A stretch of 64,000 bases of DNA from Bacteroidota bacterium (GTDB lineage: Bacteria > Bacteroidota > Bacteroidia > Bacteroidales > Porphyromonadaceae): assembly GCA_023389855.1 (NCBI GenBank), contig JAEWDZ010000004.1, positions 248,001 to 312,000 of the forward strand, given 5' to 3'. This document shows positions 43,477 through 52,103 of this stretch, piece after piece. Numbering within the stretch: the first letter of the stretch is position 1; each line of letters begins with the position of its first letter. The position numbers were made by a program, and so were the translations under genes. The notes under the pieces are model-generated. The model saw only the letters and a program-made list of their open reading frames with translations, was not told the DNA's origin and did not search any database.

Positions 43477-44118
43477 ATGAATAGCAAAAAAAAATTTTAT
43501 ACTGTATTAATCGGCAGGCAGAAGGGAATATTCGACTCATGGGAAGAGTGTAAAAAATCTGTTCAGGGCTTCCCTTCTGCCTGTTTTAAATCTTTTCATA
43601 GTAGAGAAGACGCTGAGCAAGCATGGCAAGAAAACTTCTTTCGACGCCAATCCAAGGGGGCTAAACAAAAAACATCGAACGCTAATACCAATATACCGAC
43701 TAGCGGAATAGTAGTTGATGGTGCATGTAGCAATAATCCTGGATTAGCAGAATATCGAGGTGTGAATATCGAAACCGGAGTAGAACTCTTTTCTCATACC
43801 CCTTTTTTAGCGACTAACAATGTAGCCGAGTTTGTAGCTATTGTCCATGCAATGGCTTATTGTATTGAACACAATCTTCAAGAGACAACGCTCTACTCAG
43901 ATAGCGTGAATGCGATACTATGGATAAAAAAAGGAATTTGTAAGAGTACCCTAAAGGATACATCACGTTATCCAGATAATAAATTTGATTATGCTAGGCG
44001 GCTGATTGCTCATTCAGAAAAATGGCTAAAAGAACATAAAAACGTCGCTCTGCCTAGACTTGTTAAATGGGATACGGAGAATTGGGGGGAAAATCCTGCT
44101 GATTATGGACGAAAATAA
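43477..44118 (+). CDS. rnhA: RNase H with N-terminal viroplasmin-type domain
   Basis: The protein should cleave RNA in RNA-DNA hybrids. The N-terminal domain (KKFYTVLIGRQKGIFDSWEE, about 5-50, with FKSFHSREDAEQAW) is the caulimovirus viroplasmin-like hybrid-binding domain found in eukaryotic RNase H1 and some bacteria. The catalytic domain begins at about 78 with GIVVDGACSNNPG (first Asp), then NNVAEFVAIVHAMAY (Glu) and LYSDSVNAILWI (Asp). A linker rich in Lys/Asn/Thr separates the two. ATG 43477 is used rather than the GTG just upstream. Its last 14 bases overlap the next gene. Confidence 0.9.
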   Translation: MNSKKKFYTVLIGRQKGIFDSWEECKKSVQGFPSACFKSFHSREDAEQAWQENFFRRQSKGAKQKTSNANTNIPTSGIVVDGACSNNPGLAEYRGVNIETGVELFSHTPFLATNNVAEFVAIVHAMAYCIEHNLQETTLYSDSVNAILWIKKGICKSTLKDTSRYPDNKFDYARRLIAHSEKWLKEHKNVALPRLVKWDTENWGENPADYGRK

Positions 44119-45340
44119 AACTTCGCGACCGATCGATCTCTTCTGTTATAATATTGGCAGCGAAATATCACAAGCATTTAATAATCAGCAGTCCTATACT
44201 CCATCTGCCACGGTTAGATGCCTAAGGAGAGATTTAGCTTTTTTACCAGCATGGATTACTGAATATTCTGATCACAGTTTTGTTCTTTGCCCAGAAGAGG
44301 CAATACCTGATAAGCCTCCTTTTCTCTCTTATCCTCTCTGTAACACTATATCCGAAGAGGTATTAGCCAATAAATTCAATGGAAATATTGTTCGTCTCCA
44401 TCTGAATGGTACTGAACCCAGTTATACACGGTCGCTAATAAAAAAGTTTCCCTCTATTGGCTTTCAGGAAACAAACGCAAATATAAATGTAGAGACATTA
44501 CGTTCTTTCTATGACCGATCATTGTCAGTATGCTATCTTTCTGAAAATTGCCCATGCTTTACACCTTCGATAATAGAAAACTCATCTGACCTTTCTCTCT
44601 TTTTAAGTAAGAGTGGCAAAGATAACGTGATAAAACAGTCTTATACAAGTTCGGGAAGGGGTATTCTGCGCTATAATCGAGACGAACTTATTCGAAATAT
44701 AAAGAAAGGTATAATAAAATACCCATTTATCATAGAACCCTTATACAAAAAAATAGCCGATTGGGCAACGGAGTTTACAATAGAAGGGGATAAGCATCCT
44801 ATCGTTAAGTACCTTGGGCTATCTCACTTTCGATGCAATCAGTTCAAATATAGCCATAACATAATAATGAACCAAACGATTCTTCATGAGCAATTAATAG
44901 ATAGGATAGGTGAAGATACATTTCAAAAAACGATAAATGAGCAAAAATTGTTTCTAGAAAAAAAGGTTGCAAAAGAGTATCGTGGTGACGTAGGAATAGA
45001 TATGATGATTGTAAGTGACGATCTAAACAATCTCACCTTGCATCCATGTGTAGAGATAAACGTAAGATCAACGATGGGACACTATGCCATACGACTTTAC
45101 GAACGACTATGTGAAGACGACAAGATTTACGAATTTGGAATCGAGTATTTAGATCCAAGAAAAAAAATCATTACACATAATTCACAAGAAAAAACGCCTC
45201 CCCTATTCAACCATAATGGTAAATTAATTGATGGCTGCTTATTCCTTACTGGTGTAAAAGAAGAGACACTGTTTATTGCATATATGAAGTGCAGGGGGAC
45301 TATAGATAACATCAATAGCATATTTTGTCATAAAATCTAA
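44105..45340 (+). CDS. Uncharacterised ATP-grasp-like protein
   Basis: I recognise the fold type but not the function. The 411-residue protein shows ATP-grasp features: the lysine-containing strand NVIKQSYTSSGRGILRYNRD (about 179-198) resembling the nucleotide-binding Lys and Gly-rich loop, a second strand YPFIIEPLYKKIADWATEF (about 212) with the Glu-Pro adenine-site pattern, and the metal-binding segment HPCVEINVRSTMGHYAI (about 318-334) with the Glu-x-Asn pair. There is no signal peptide or membrane helix. The start MDENKTSRP at 44105 overlaps the rnhA stop by 14 bases; a longer frame from 44060 has only a TTG. Such ligases join a carboxylate to an amine; substrates are unknown. Confidence 0.7.
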   Translation: MDENKTSRPIDLFCYNIGSEISQAFNNQQSYTPSATVRCLRRDLAFLPAWITEYSDHSFVLCPEEAIPDKPPFLSYPLCNTISEEVLANKFNGNIVRLHLNGTEPSYTRSLIKKFPSIGFQETNANINVETLRSFYDRSLSVCYLSENCPCFTPSIIENSSDLSLFLSKSGKDNVIKQSYTSSGRGILRYNRDELIRNIKKGIIKYPFIIEPLYKKIADWATEFTIEGDKHPIVKYLGLSHFRCNQFKYSHNIIMNQTILHEQLIDRIGEDTFQKTINEQKLFLEKKVAKEYRGDVGIDMMIVSDDLNNLTLHPCVEINVRSTMGHYAIRLYERLCEDDKIYEFGIEYLDPRKKIITHNSQEKTPPLFNHNGKLIDGCLFLTGVKEETLFIAYMKCRGTIDNINSIFCHKI

Positions 45341-45354
45341 ATAGCTTATCTTTG
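45325..45354 (+). promoter_or_regulatory. Promoter for the ECF sigma factor gene
   Basis: TTG (45325-45327), 19 bases, then TATCTTTG (45347-45354) match the Bacteroidota consensus. The box is about 40 bases upstream of the ATG at 45395 and overlaps the end of the ATP-grasp gene. Confidence 0.72.
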
Positions 45355-45394
45355 CGAAAGATTTCGACTAAATCTTTTTAGATACAACTCGACT

Positions 45395-45952
45395 ATGCAC
45401 CAAAGGACAAACTTTTCTTCACCGGTATCAGCAGGCAAAGCTCCCTCATCCGAGTGTGCTTTTGTGCGTGTCATGGCTACGCAATTGGATTCTCTAAAAA
45501 AATATGCGATTGCTCTTACATCCAATGTAATAGATGCTGAAGATCTTGTACAAGAAACAATCCTAAGAGCAATTAATAAGAAGAATTATTTCGTCGAAGA
45601 CAAAAACTTACTTGGCTGGCTCTCTACTATTATGCGAAACATTCATTTCAACAATTATCAGCAACTATCTAGAAAAAGAGAGTTAATAGATAGTAATGTG
45701 AAAGTTGATGAAGTGGCTACTGTTGCCGAGGGCAGTTACTTTACGCCAGATGGAGCATACAATCTAAATGAAATCTATCGTGAGATAGACCGTCTGGGAG
45801 AGACCTCCAGAGTACCTTTCAAGATGTATCTCACAGGGAATAAATACAGTGAAATTGCACAGTCTTTAGGATTGCCAGTAGGAACAATCAAAAGTAGGAT
45901 TTTTTTCGCTAGAAAAGAACTTCAAAAAAATCTCGAAGAACTAAAAGACTGA
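45395..45952 (+). CDS. ECF-type sigma factor (sigma-70 family)
   Basis: The 185-residue protein has sigma region 2 (LDSLKKYAIALTSNVIDAEDLVQETILRAINKKNYF, about 30-66, with the conserved DAEDLVQET) and NLLGWLSTIMRNIHFNNYQQ (about 70-89), then sigma region 4 with the helix-turn-helix NKYSEIAQSLGLPVGTIKSRIFFARKEL (about 148-175). No anti-sigma factor gene follows, as in several stand-alone Bacteroidota ECF sigmas such as those in Porphyromonas. Its regulon is not visible from sequence. Confidence 0.93.
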   Translation: MHQRTNFSSPVSAGKAPSSECAFVRVMATQLDSLKKYAIALTSNVIDAEDLVQETILRAINKKNYFVEDKNLLGWLSTIMRNIHFNNYQQLSRKRELIDSNVKVDEVATVAEGSYFTPDGAYNLNEIYREIDRLGETSRVPFKMYLTGNKYSEIAQSLGLPVGTIKSRIFFARKELQKNLEELKD

Positions 45953-46263
45953 TAATCAATAGATATTTTATCTATATCTGAGGAGCAAGCCCTTAAGAGT
46001 CACGTATAATCTTCGCTTAGATAGGCGAACCATTCTTAAAAAACAAACCTCTTATCCAATTTTATTCGAAGAAAATAATCAGAGCAACGTATGCTATACT
46101 ATTTCTAAGATCTAAGGTTTTAAAATAGAAATAAGATAATCAGTAGAGGTAGATTATCAAATATTCTTTTCGCACGCAAGAAGCCCTTCTTACGACAGAG
46201 GAATATGCAAAATAAGAAAGATAAAGTCCCCCCCTACTGACGGTCTCTTGGTTTATATGATAC
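45953..46263. other. Intergenic region between convergent sigma factor and uvrA genes
   Basis: This 311-base AT-rich stretch has no coding ORF and no strong T-tailed hairpin. A run of seven C (about 46230) is the only local compositional feature. The uvrA 3' end carries a small perfect hairpin just inside its coding sequence. Confidence 0.55.
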
Positions 46264-49092
46264 TCATTCTAATCTATCGTTCTTCGAACGATAGATTTCT
46301 TTCTTTAGAAAATCTCGAGTTGCCCCCTTCTGGCAGTTTTTTATCATCTCCTCTGGAGAGCCAGCAAAAAGAAGTTCTCCTCCATCTGCCCCCCCTTCTG
46401 GACCCATTTCAATAATATAATCAGCAGACTTTATTACATCCATATCATGCTCTATAACAATCACCGTATTACCTCTATCAACCAATTCATTTATGATAGA
46501 CAATAACAATCTAATATCTTCAAAGTGCAATCCTGTGGTAGGTTCATCTAAGACAAAAAGAGAGTTTCCCGTATCTCTTTTTGACAACTCTTCAGAAAGT
46601 TTCACTCGTTGCGCCTCTCCTCCTGAGAGAGTCGTAGAAGGTTGACCTAATTTGATATACCCTAAACCAACCTTTTTCATAATGTCGAGTTTCTTTTTAA
46701 TTTTGGGTATATTCTGAAAAAACTCTGCAGCCTGGTTGATAGTCATTTCTAAAATATCACTGATAGACTTCCCCTTAAAACGGACCTCCAATGTTTCTCG
46801 TGAATATCTTTTTCCATGGCATACTTCACAGGGGACCATCACATCTGGAAGGAGATTCATACTTATCGTCCTATACCCATTTCCTTTACAAGCTTCACAC
46901 CTTCCCCCAGAAACATTAAAAGAAAACCGACCTGGACTATAACCTCGCGACTTACTTTCTGGAAGATTTACAAAGATGCTTCGGATTTCAGTGAAAATCC
47001 CCGTATAGGTAGCGGGATTACTCCTCGGCGTACGTCCTATAGGTGATTGGTCAACAACGGCTAGTTTATCGATATTATCATCACCCAACAGGGAACCATA
47101 AGGTAATGGGACCTGCTTTGAACGATATAATATCCTAGATAAAGCGGGAACCAGGGTATCATTAATTAAGGAAGACTTACCACTTCCTGAAACTCCTGTA
47201 ACACAAATAAAAGACCCTAATGGCAAGGATACAGACACATTTTTAAGGTTGTTTCCCTTTGCACCAATTAATTGGATATGCTTTCCATTACCTTTACGAC
47301 GAACAATAGGTACTTCTATTTTTTTTATATTATTCAAGTAGTTCGCAGTAATTGTATGAGCCTTTTTTACTTCAGAGGGAGGACCCGCAAAGACGATTTC
47401 TCCCCCTAGACGACCGGCTCCGGGACCAAGATCTATTAAATAATCAGCCGCTAACATTGTGGCCCGGTCGTGTTCCACAACTACTACTGTATTACCGGCA
47501 TCACGCAATTTATGCAAAGAAGACAATAACTTTTGATTATCTCTAGGATGAAGTCCTATGCCAGGTTCATCTAACAGGTAGAGCACCTCGACCAATCCTG
47601 TGCCAATTTGCGTCGCTAATCGTATCCGCTGCATTTCTCCACCCGAAAGCGTATTAGTAGCACGATCTAATGTGAGGTAGTCCAAGCCTAAATCCAATAA
47701 AAAATCGGTACGAAGACAAATCTCCTTTATGATCTCACTAGCAATCTTCTTTGAGTTAATATCAATCTTATTGATGATAGAAATCATACTGTCTCGAAAA
47801 TTCGACAATTCCATATGGCATAAAGTGCCTATATTATAGCCTGCTACTTTATAGCTTAAAGACTCCTGGCTTAGCCTGAAACCGTTACAACAAGGACAGA
47901 TTTCTTGCGTTAGATAATCGGAAAATAAATCGTTTACTTCATCTAAAAAACCAATATTTTCAGCCTCTTGTAGAAGATACTCTTGCATACCTATAAAATG
48001 ATCTTCGGGCGAGCCTAGTACAATAGCTGTAAGAATATCAGTAGGTAAAGTTCCGACTTTCGTAGCTAGCGAATAATCTCGCGATTTGAGAAAGGCTTCT
48101 AATGATTTGTAAAAGGATTTTAGAGCTTTCTTTTTTAGAAGAGGAATTGCCCCATCTTCGAGAGATTTTTGGGGTTCCAAAATAAGTTTGCTAACGTCAA
48201 GTTGGTCTATAACTCCCGTACCGCGACATTTTGGACACCATCCTCTCGGTGAATTGAACGAAAAAGTCGCACTCGTAGGTTCAGTATATGCAATACCACT
48301 CTCATGATCAAAATATTTGCTCGACAAATGTCTAACTTCTCCTGTATCTCTTCGTCGAATATCAAGTAACCCATCACCTTGAGCTAGCGCTAATTTCACC
48401 GAGTCCAAAATTCGAGATGCATTGTCATCTCGAACAACAAATTTGTCGATTACAACTGCAACATAGTGTGTAGCATAGCGCTCCAACTTCAAGTCTGGTA
48501 CTAATTCTACTATTTTACCATCTACATAAACGTGCAGAAATCCTTTTTTTCGAAAACTCTCGAGTAACTCTTTATAGTGCCCCTTTCTATTTTTTACTAC
48601 GGGAGCAAGAATTTCGATAGCGGATCCATGAAAATCAGTTCCTATTAAACTCGCCAATTCAGATTCGTTGTACCGGCTCATCAGATTGCCTGTGGCATAA
48701 GAATAGGGAGTCGCAGTACGGGCAAAAAGCAAACGAAGAAAATCCAATATTTCAGTCGTCGTGCCTACAGTCGATCGAGAACCTTTAGAAGATGTTTTTT
48801 GAGCTATCGCTACTACTGGGCTTAAACCGTGGATATACTCCACGTTAGGTCTCTTGTTGTACGCAAGAAAATTCCGTGCATAGACAGAGAATGTTTCGAT
48901 ATACCGGCGTTGACCTTCTGCCAAAAGAACATCAAATACGAGAGTAGACTTTCCACTGCCACTAAGACCTGTAACAACCGTAAAGCTATGCCTAGGTATA
49001 GAGACCGTAATATTTTTCAGATTATTCTCTTTGGCTCCTCCTACAACTATGGCTCCATCAGAGAATATCTCTTTTCTACACTGCTCATCCAT
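46264..49092 (-). CDS. uvrA: UvrA, excinuclease ABC subunit A (possibly the divergent Bacteroidota paralogue)
   Basis: UvrA recognises bulky DNA lesions and loads UvrB. The 942 residues show two ABC ATPase modules: Walker A TGLSGSGKSTLVFDVLLAEG (about 33) and TGVSGSGKSSLINDTLVPAL (about 636), signature LSGGEMQRIRLATQ and LSGGEAQRVKLSEEL, and Zn-binding pairs WCPKCRGTG, CPCCNG and CEACKGNGYR...CEVCHGKRY. The UvrB-contact segment reads LSPVVAIAQKTSSKGSRSTVG where canonical UvrA has IDQKT or IEQKT. The start MDEQCRK at 49092 is preferred over an upstream MYLCVI that lies between -7 box and ATG. The -7 box TACCTTTG sits only 7 bases upstream. Confidence 0.9.
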   Translation of the reverse strand: MDEQCRKEIFSDGAIVVGGAKENNLKNITVSIPRHSFTVVTGLSGSGKSTLVFDVLLAEGQRRYIETFSVYARNFLAYNKRPNVEYIHGLSPVVAIAQKTSSKGSRSTVGTTTEILDFLRLLFARTATPYSYATGNLMSRYNESELASLIGTDFHGSAIEILAPVVKNRKGHYKELLESFRKKGFLHVYVDGKIVELVPDLKLERYATHYVAVVIDKFVVRDDNASRILDSVKLALAQGDGLLDIRRRDTGEVRHLSSKYFDHESGIAYTEPTSATFSFNSPRGWCPKCRGTGVIDQLDVSKLILEPQKSLEDGAIPLLKKKALKSFYKSLEAFLKSRDYSLATKVGTLPTDILTAIVLGSPEDHFIGMQEYLLQEAENIGFLDEVNDLFSDYLTQEICPCCNGFRLSQESLSYKVAGYNIGTLCHMELSNFRDSMISIINKIDINSKKIASEIIKEICLRTDFLLDLGLDYLTLDRATNTLSGGEMQRIRLATQIGTGLVEVLYLLDEPGIGLHPRDNQKLLSSLHKLRDAGNTVVVVEHDRATMLAADYLIDLGPGAGRLGGEIVFAGPPSEVKKAHTITANYLNNIKKIEVPIVRRKGNGKHIQLIGAKGNNLKNVSVSLPLGSFICVTGVSGSGKSSLINDTLVPALSRILYRSKQVPLPYGSLLGDDNIDKLAVVDQSPIGRTPRSNPATYTGIFTEIRSIFVNLPESKSRGYSPGRFSFNVSGGRCEACKGNGYRTISMNLLPDVMVPCEVCHGKRYSRETLEVRFKGKSISDILEMTINQAAEFFQNIPKIKKKLDIMKKVGLGYIKLGQPSTTLSGGEAQRVKLSEELSKRDTGNSLFVLDEPTTGLHFEDIRLLLSIINELVDRGNTVIVIEHDMDVIKSADYIIEMGPEGGADGGELLFAGSPEEMIKNCQKGATRDFLKKEIYRSKNDRLE

Positions 49093-49099
49093 GATAACG

Positions 49100-49107
49100 C
49101 AAAGGTA
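49100..49107 (-). promoter_or_regulatory. -7 promoter box for uvrA
   Basis: TACCTTTG on the minus strand, with seven bases between it and the uvrA ATG. The -33 TTG is not clear. It predicts a very short or absent 5' leader. Confidence 0.5.
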
Positions 49108-49421
49108 CAAAAAGATTTTTATTGTTGTTTCATCTGATATTAGCTGGCAAGGGGTGAAATATGCTTTTTAGTAAGGAAATCGCTAGTTATGTCGTAATAT
49201 CGAAAGGAGCTCTCTGACGCGAATAACATAGCGTCTAGAATAATATAGGAACTGTATAATCAAAGTAAAAAGTGGCCCAGGCATTAAATATTGTATTCTG
49301 CAAGATAAACCGAATAAAAGGGTAAAACAATATAGCATAGATAATACGATTGTGCCAATGCTCAAAATGAAAAAATAAAACGCTCTTTTTCTATAGAGGA
49401 CTTAATTTCCTTATTTTTGCT

Positions 49422-49429
49422 TATCTTTG
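49422..49429 (+). promoter_or_regulatory. -7 promoter box for purH
   Basis: TATCTTTG matches TAnnTTTG, 50 bases upstream of the purH ATG. A convincing -33 TTG is missing. Confidence 0.45.
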
Positions 49430-49479
49430 TACTCATTGAAATAAAGAGTTTATTGTAACCATTAGTAATAAGACCTATC

Positions 49480-50997
49480 ATGGACAAACATATTAAACGA
49501 GCCTTAATATCTGTTTATTATAAAGATGGTATTGAGCCTTTGGCTCGTAAATTAAACTCTCTTGGAGTGGAACTTATTTCTACTGGAGGAACATATGATT
49601 TTATCACTAGACTTGGTATACCTTGTCGAACAGTAGAAGAAATTGCTAATGCTCCAGCGATGCTTCATGGTAGAGTCAAGACTTTAAACCCCACCATATT
49701 TGGTGGTATTTTAGCTCAACGAGATGACACTGAGGATATTAAAGACATCTCTAGCTACAGTCTTCCGCTGATTGATTTGGTTGTTGTTGATTTGTATCCC
49801 TTCGAAGAAACTGTTGCTACTGGTGCATCAGAAGAAGATATTATTGAGAAGATCGACATTGGCGGGATTTCGCTCATTAGAGCTGCTGCAAAAAATCACA
49901 AAGATGTCGTGATCATTCCATCTCGCAAGTACTATGGAGAATTGTTGGCTATTCTAGAAGAAAAAGGAGCTATCACTACAGCAAAAGAACGTCTACGTTT
50001 TGCAAAATATGCATTTGCAATTACCTCTTTGTACGATACTGCTATTCTTCGATACTTTGATAGCGACGCTTCTTTCTTGCGTATAGCAGCAGATGAGCAG
50101 CAGATCCTGAGATATGGAGAAAACCCTCATCAGCGCGGGTACTTTTTTGGAGATTTACAAAAAGTCTTCGACAAGATCCAGGGCAAGGAATTGAGTTATA
50201 ACAACTTACAAGACATCGATGCTGCGTTACAAATTATACAGGAGTTTACGTCGCTTCCAACCTTTGCTATTCTAAAGCATACAAATCCTTGTGGATTAGC
50301 TTCTGCTACAACTCTTCACGAGGCATGGAAAAAAGCGTTCGCAGCTGACCCAGAATCAGCCTTTGGTGGTATTCTTATTGCCAATAGACCTATCGATAAA
50401 GAAACAGCTGAAAGCATTGGGGAGCTTTTTTTCGAAGTCTTGATTGCCCCAGACTACGCCAGAGAAGCTCTCGAGATTTTAAGTAAAAAAACAAACCGTA
50501 TTTTACTTATTTCTAATAGCACTAATACGGTGAATGTATCCTATCGTTCTGCATTGGGGGGAATATTGATGCAGGAATATGATCAGTATAGTGACATCGA
50601 AGAAGACTGCCAACTAGTAACAGATAAGAAACCTTCATCACAAGAGATAAAAGACTGCCTTTTTGCACAACGAATTGTCAAACATTGCAAAAGCAATGCC
50701 ATTGCCATAGTAAAGGATCAGCAACTATTGGCCTCTGGAGTAGGTCAAACAAGTAGAATTGCAGCTCTCAAACAAGCTATTGAAAAAGCGAAAAAATTTG
50801 GTTTTACTCTCCAAGGAGCCTCCTTAGGAAGTGATGCCTTTTTCCCTTTCTCCGACTGTGTGGAAGTTGCCGCCAATGAAGGTATATCAGCAGTCATACA
50901 GCCTGGAGGATCGATTCGTGATAAAGATAGTATTGAAAAAGCGAATGAATTAGGAATCTCGATGCTTTTAACTGGCAAACGCCACTTTAAGCACTGA
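49480..50997 (+). CDS. purH: Bifunctional AICAR transformylase / IMP cyclohydrolase
   Basis: PurH performs the last two steps of IMP synthesis, formylating AICAR with 10-formyl-THF and closing the ring. The N-terminal MGS-like IMP cyclohydrolase domain (about 1-190) has ELISTGGTYDFI, GRVKTLNPTIFGGILAQR and GGISLIRAAAKN. The transformylase domain includes LRYGENPHQRGYFF (about 209), ILKHTNPCGLAS (about 265), the catalytic Lys-His pair, FGGILI and SDAFFPFSDC. The 505-residue length is normal. Formate-THF ligase further along the window makes the cofactor. Confidence 0.97.
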   Translation: MDKHIKRALISVYYKDGIEPLARKLNSLGVELISTGGTYDFITRLGIPCRTVEEIANAPAMLHGRVKTLNPTIFGGILAQRDDTEDIKDISSYSLPLIDLVVVDLYPFEETVATGASEEDIIEKIDIGGISLIRAAAKNHKDVVIIPSRKYYGELLAILEEKGAITTAKERLRFAKYAFAITSLYDTAILRYFDSDASFLRIAADEQQILRYGENPHQRGYFFGDLQKVFDKIQGKELSYNNLQDIDAALQIIQEFTSLPTFAILKHTNPCGLASATTLHEAWKKAFAADPESAFGGILIANRPIDKETAESIGELFFEVLIAPDYAREALEILSKKTNRILLISNSTNTVNVSYRSALGGILMQEYDQYSDIEEDCQLVTDKKPSSQEIKDCLFAQRIVKHCKSNAIAIVKDQQLLASGVGQTSRIAALKQAIEKAKKFGFTLQGASLGSDAFFPFSDCVEVAANEGISAVIQPGGSIRDKDSIEKANELGISMLLTGKRHFKH

Positions 50998-51034
50998 GAG
51001 CATAGATATAAAGAATAATATTGAATGCATACAT

Positions 51035-52057
51035 ATGGGCCTTTTTTCCTTTAAACAAGACCTTGCCGTAGATCTCGGCACCGCTAATACCATCATCATG
51101 AAAGATGGAGAAATAGTCTTAGACGAACCTAGTGTAGTTGCTTTCGACACACGAACTAATGAGGTTTTAGCTGTCGGAAGACAAGCCCGAGAGATGTACG
51201 AAAAGGGACATGCTTTTATCCGTACTATTCGCCCGCTTCGAGACGGTGTAATTGCAGACTTCAACGCCGCAGAACAGATGCTCAGAGGAATGATAAAGTC
51301 TATTACACGAAAAAGCAGTAGACTTTTTGTTCCCTCTCTGAAAATCGTGGTATGTATACCGAGCGGAAGTACTGAAGTAGAAACTCGCGCTGTGCATGAC
51401 TCTAGTGAGCAGGCAGGAGGCAAAGATGTGTATATGATATATGAACCTATGGCTGCCGCCATAGGAATCGGCGTAGATGTCCTAGCTCCTGAAGGCAACA
51501 TGGTAGTGGATATAGGTGGCGGCACAACCGAAATCGCGGTTATTTCATATGGGGGTATTGCAACAAAACAATCCATTCGCATCGCTGGTGACGAGCTTAC
51601 GAACGATATTATGGAACATATGCGTCGCATGCACAACGTTCGCATCGGAGAGCGTACAGCCGAACAGATAAAAATCAGTGTAGGAAGTGCTCTCAAAGAG
51701 TTAGATATTGAACCTGAGCCCTTTACAGTTACAGGTGCTGACCAAATGGATACTCTTCCTCGTCAGATCGAAGTGAACTACGTAGAGATAGCCAACTGCT
51801 TGGATAAGTCCATAGCAAAAATAGAGAATGCAATCCTCAAGACACTCGAAGAAACACCACCTGAACTGTATGGCGACGTGGTGCAAAATGGGATATACCT
51901 TACTGGAGGTGGAGCCTTATTAAGAGGTCTTGACAAGCGTCTTACAGAGCGATTCAATATCAACTTTATTGTTCCTGAAGACCCTTTGCACGCTGTAGCC
52001 AAAGGCACAATGGTAGCCTTAAAGAATACAGACAACTTCAATTTCTTGATACGCTAA
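51035..52057 (+). CDS. mreB: Rod shape-determining protein MreB
   Basis: MreB is the actin homologue that guides the elongasome along the membrane. The phosphate-1 loop AVDLGTANTIIM (about 11-22), the connecting VVDIGGGTTEIAVISYGGI (phosphate 2, about 155) and the adenosine loop LTGGGALLRGLDKRLTE (about 287) are visible. The N-terminal MGLFSFKQD resembles the amphipathic membrane-targeting end. The 340-residue length is normal. It begins the elongation cluster mreB-mreC-mreD-mrdA-rodA, with 38 bases between it and purH. Confidence 0.97.
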   Translation: MGLFSFKQDLAVDLGTANTIIMKDGEIVLDEPSVVAFDTRTNEVLAVGRQAREMYEKGHAFIRTIRPLRDGVIADFNAAEQMLRGMIKSITRKSSRLFVPSLKIVVCIPSGSTEVETRAVHDSSEQAGGKDVYMIYEPMAAAIGIGVDVLAPEGNMVVDIGGGTTEIAVISYGGIATKQSIRIAGDELTNDIMEHMRRMHNVRIGERTAEQIKISVGSALKELDIEPEPFTVTGADQMDTLPRQIEVNYVEIANCLDKSIAKIENAILKTLEETPPELYGDVVQNGIYLTGGGALLRGLDKRLTERFNINFIVPEDPLHAVAKGTMVALKNTDNFNFLIR

Positions 52058-52103
52058 ATCGGCTTCCTTTCTCATTGCTCTTATTCTCTTTTGATGCAAT
52101 AAA

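Larger units (their letters stand above)
49093..49479. other. Divergent intergenic region between uvrA and purH
   Basis: The 387 bases include the uvrA -7 box at 49100-49107 (minus) and a likely purH -7 box at 49422-49429 (plus). A hydrophobic minus-strand frame of about 72 codons (49183-49400) without ATG lies between them; see findings. Confidence 0.55.

Noticed and set aside
50968..51696. Long minus-strand ORF (242 codons) opposite mreB
   Set aside because: It lies wholly antisense to a clear, full-length mreB and its translation is Ser/Ile/Pro-rich without any domain; it is a shadow frame.
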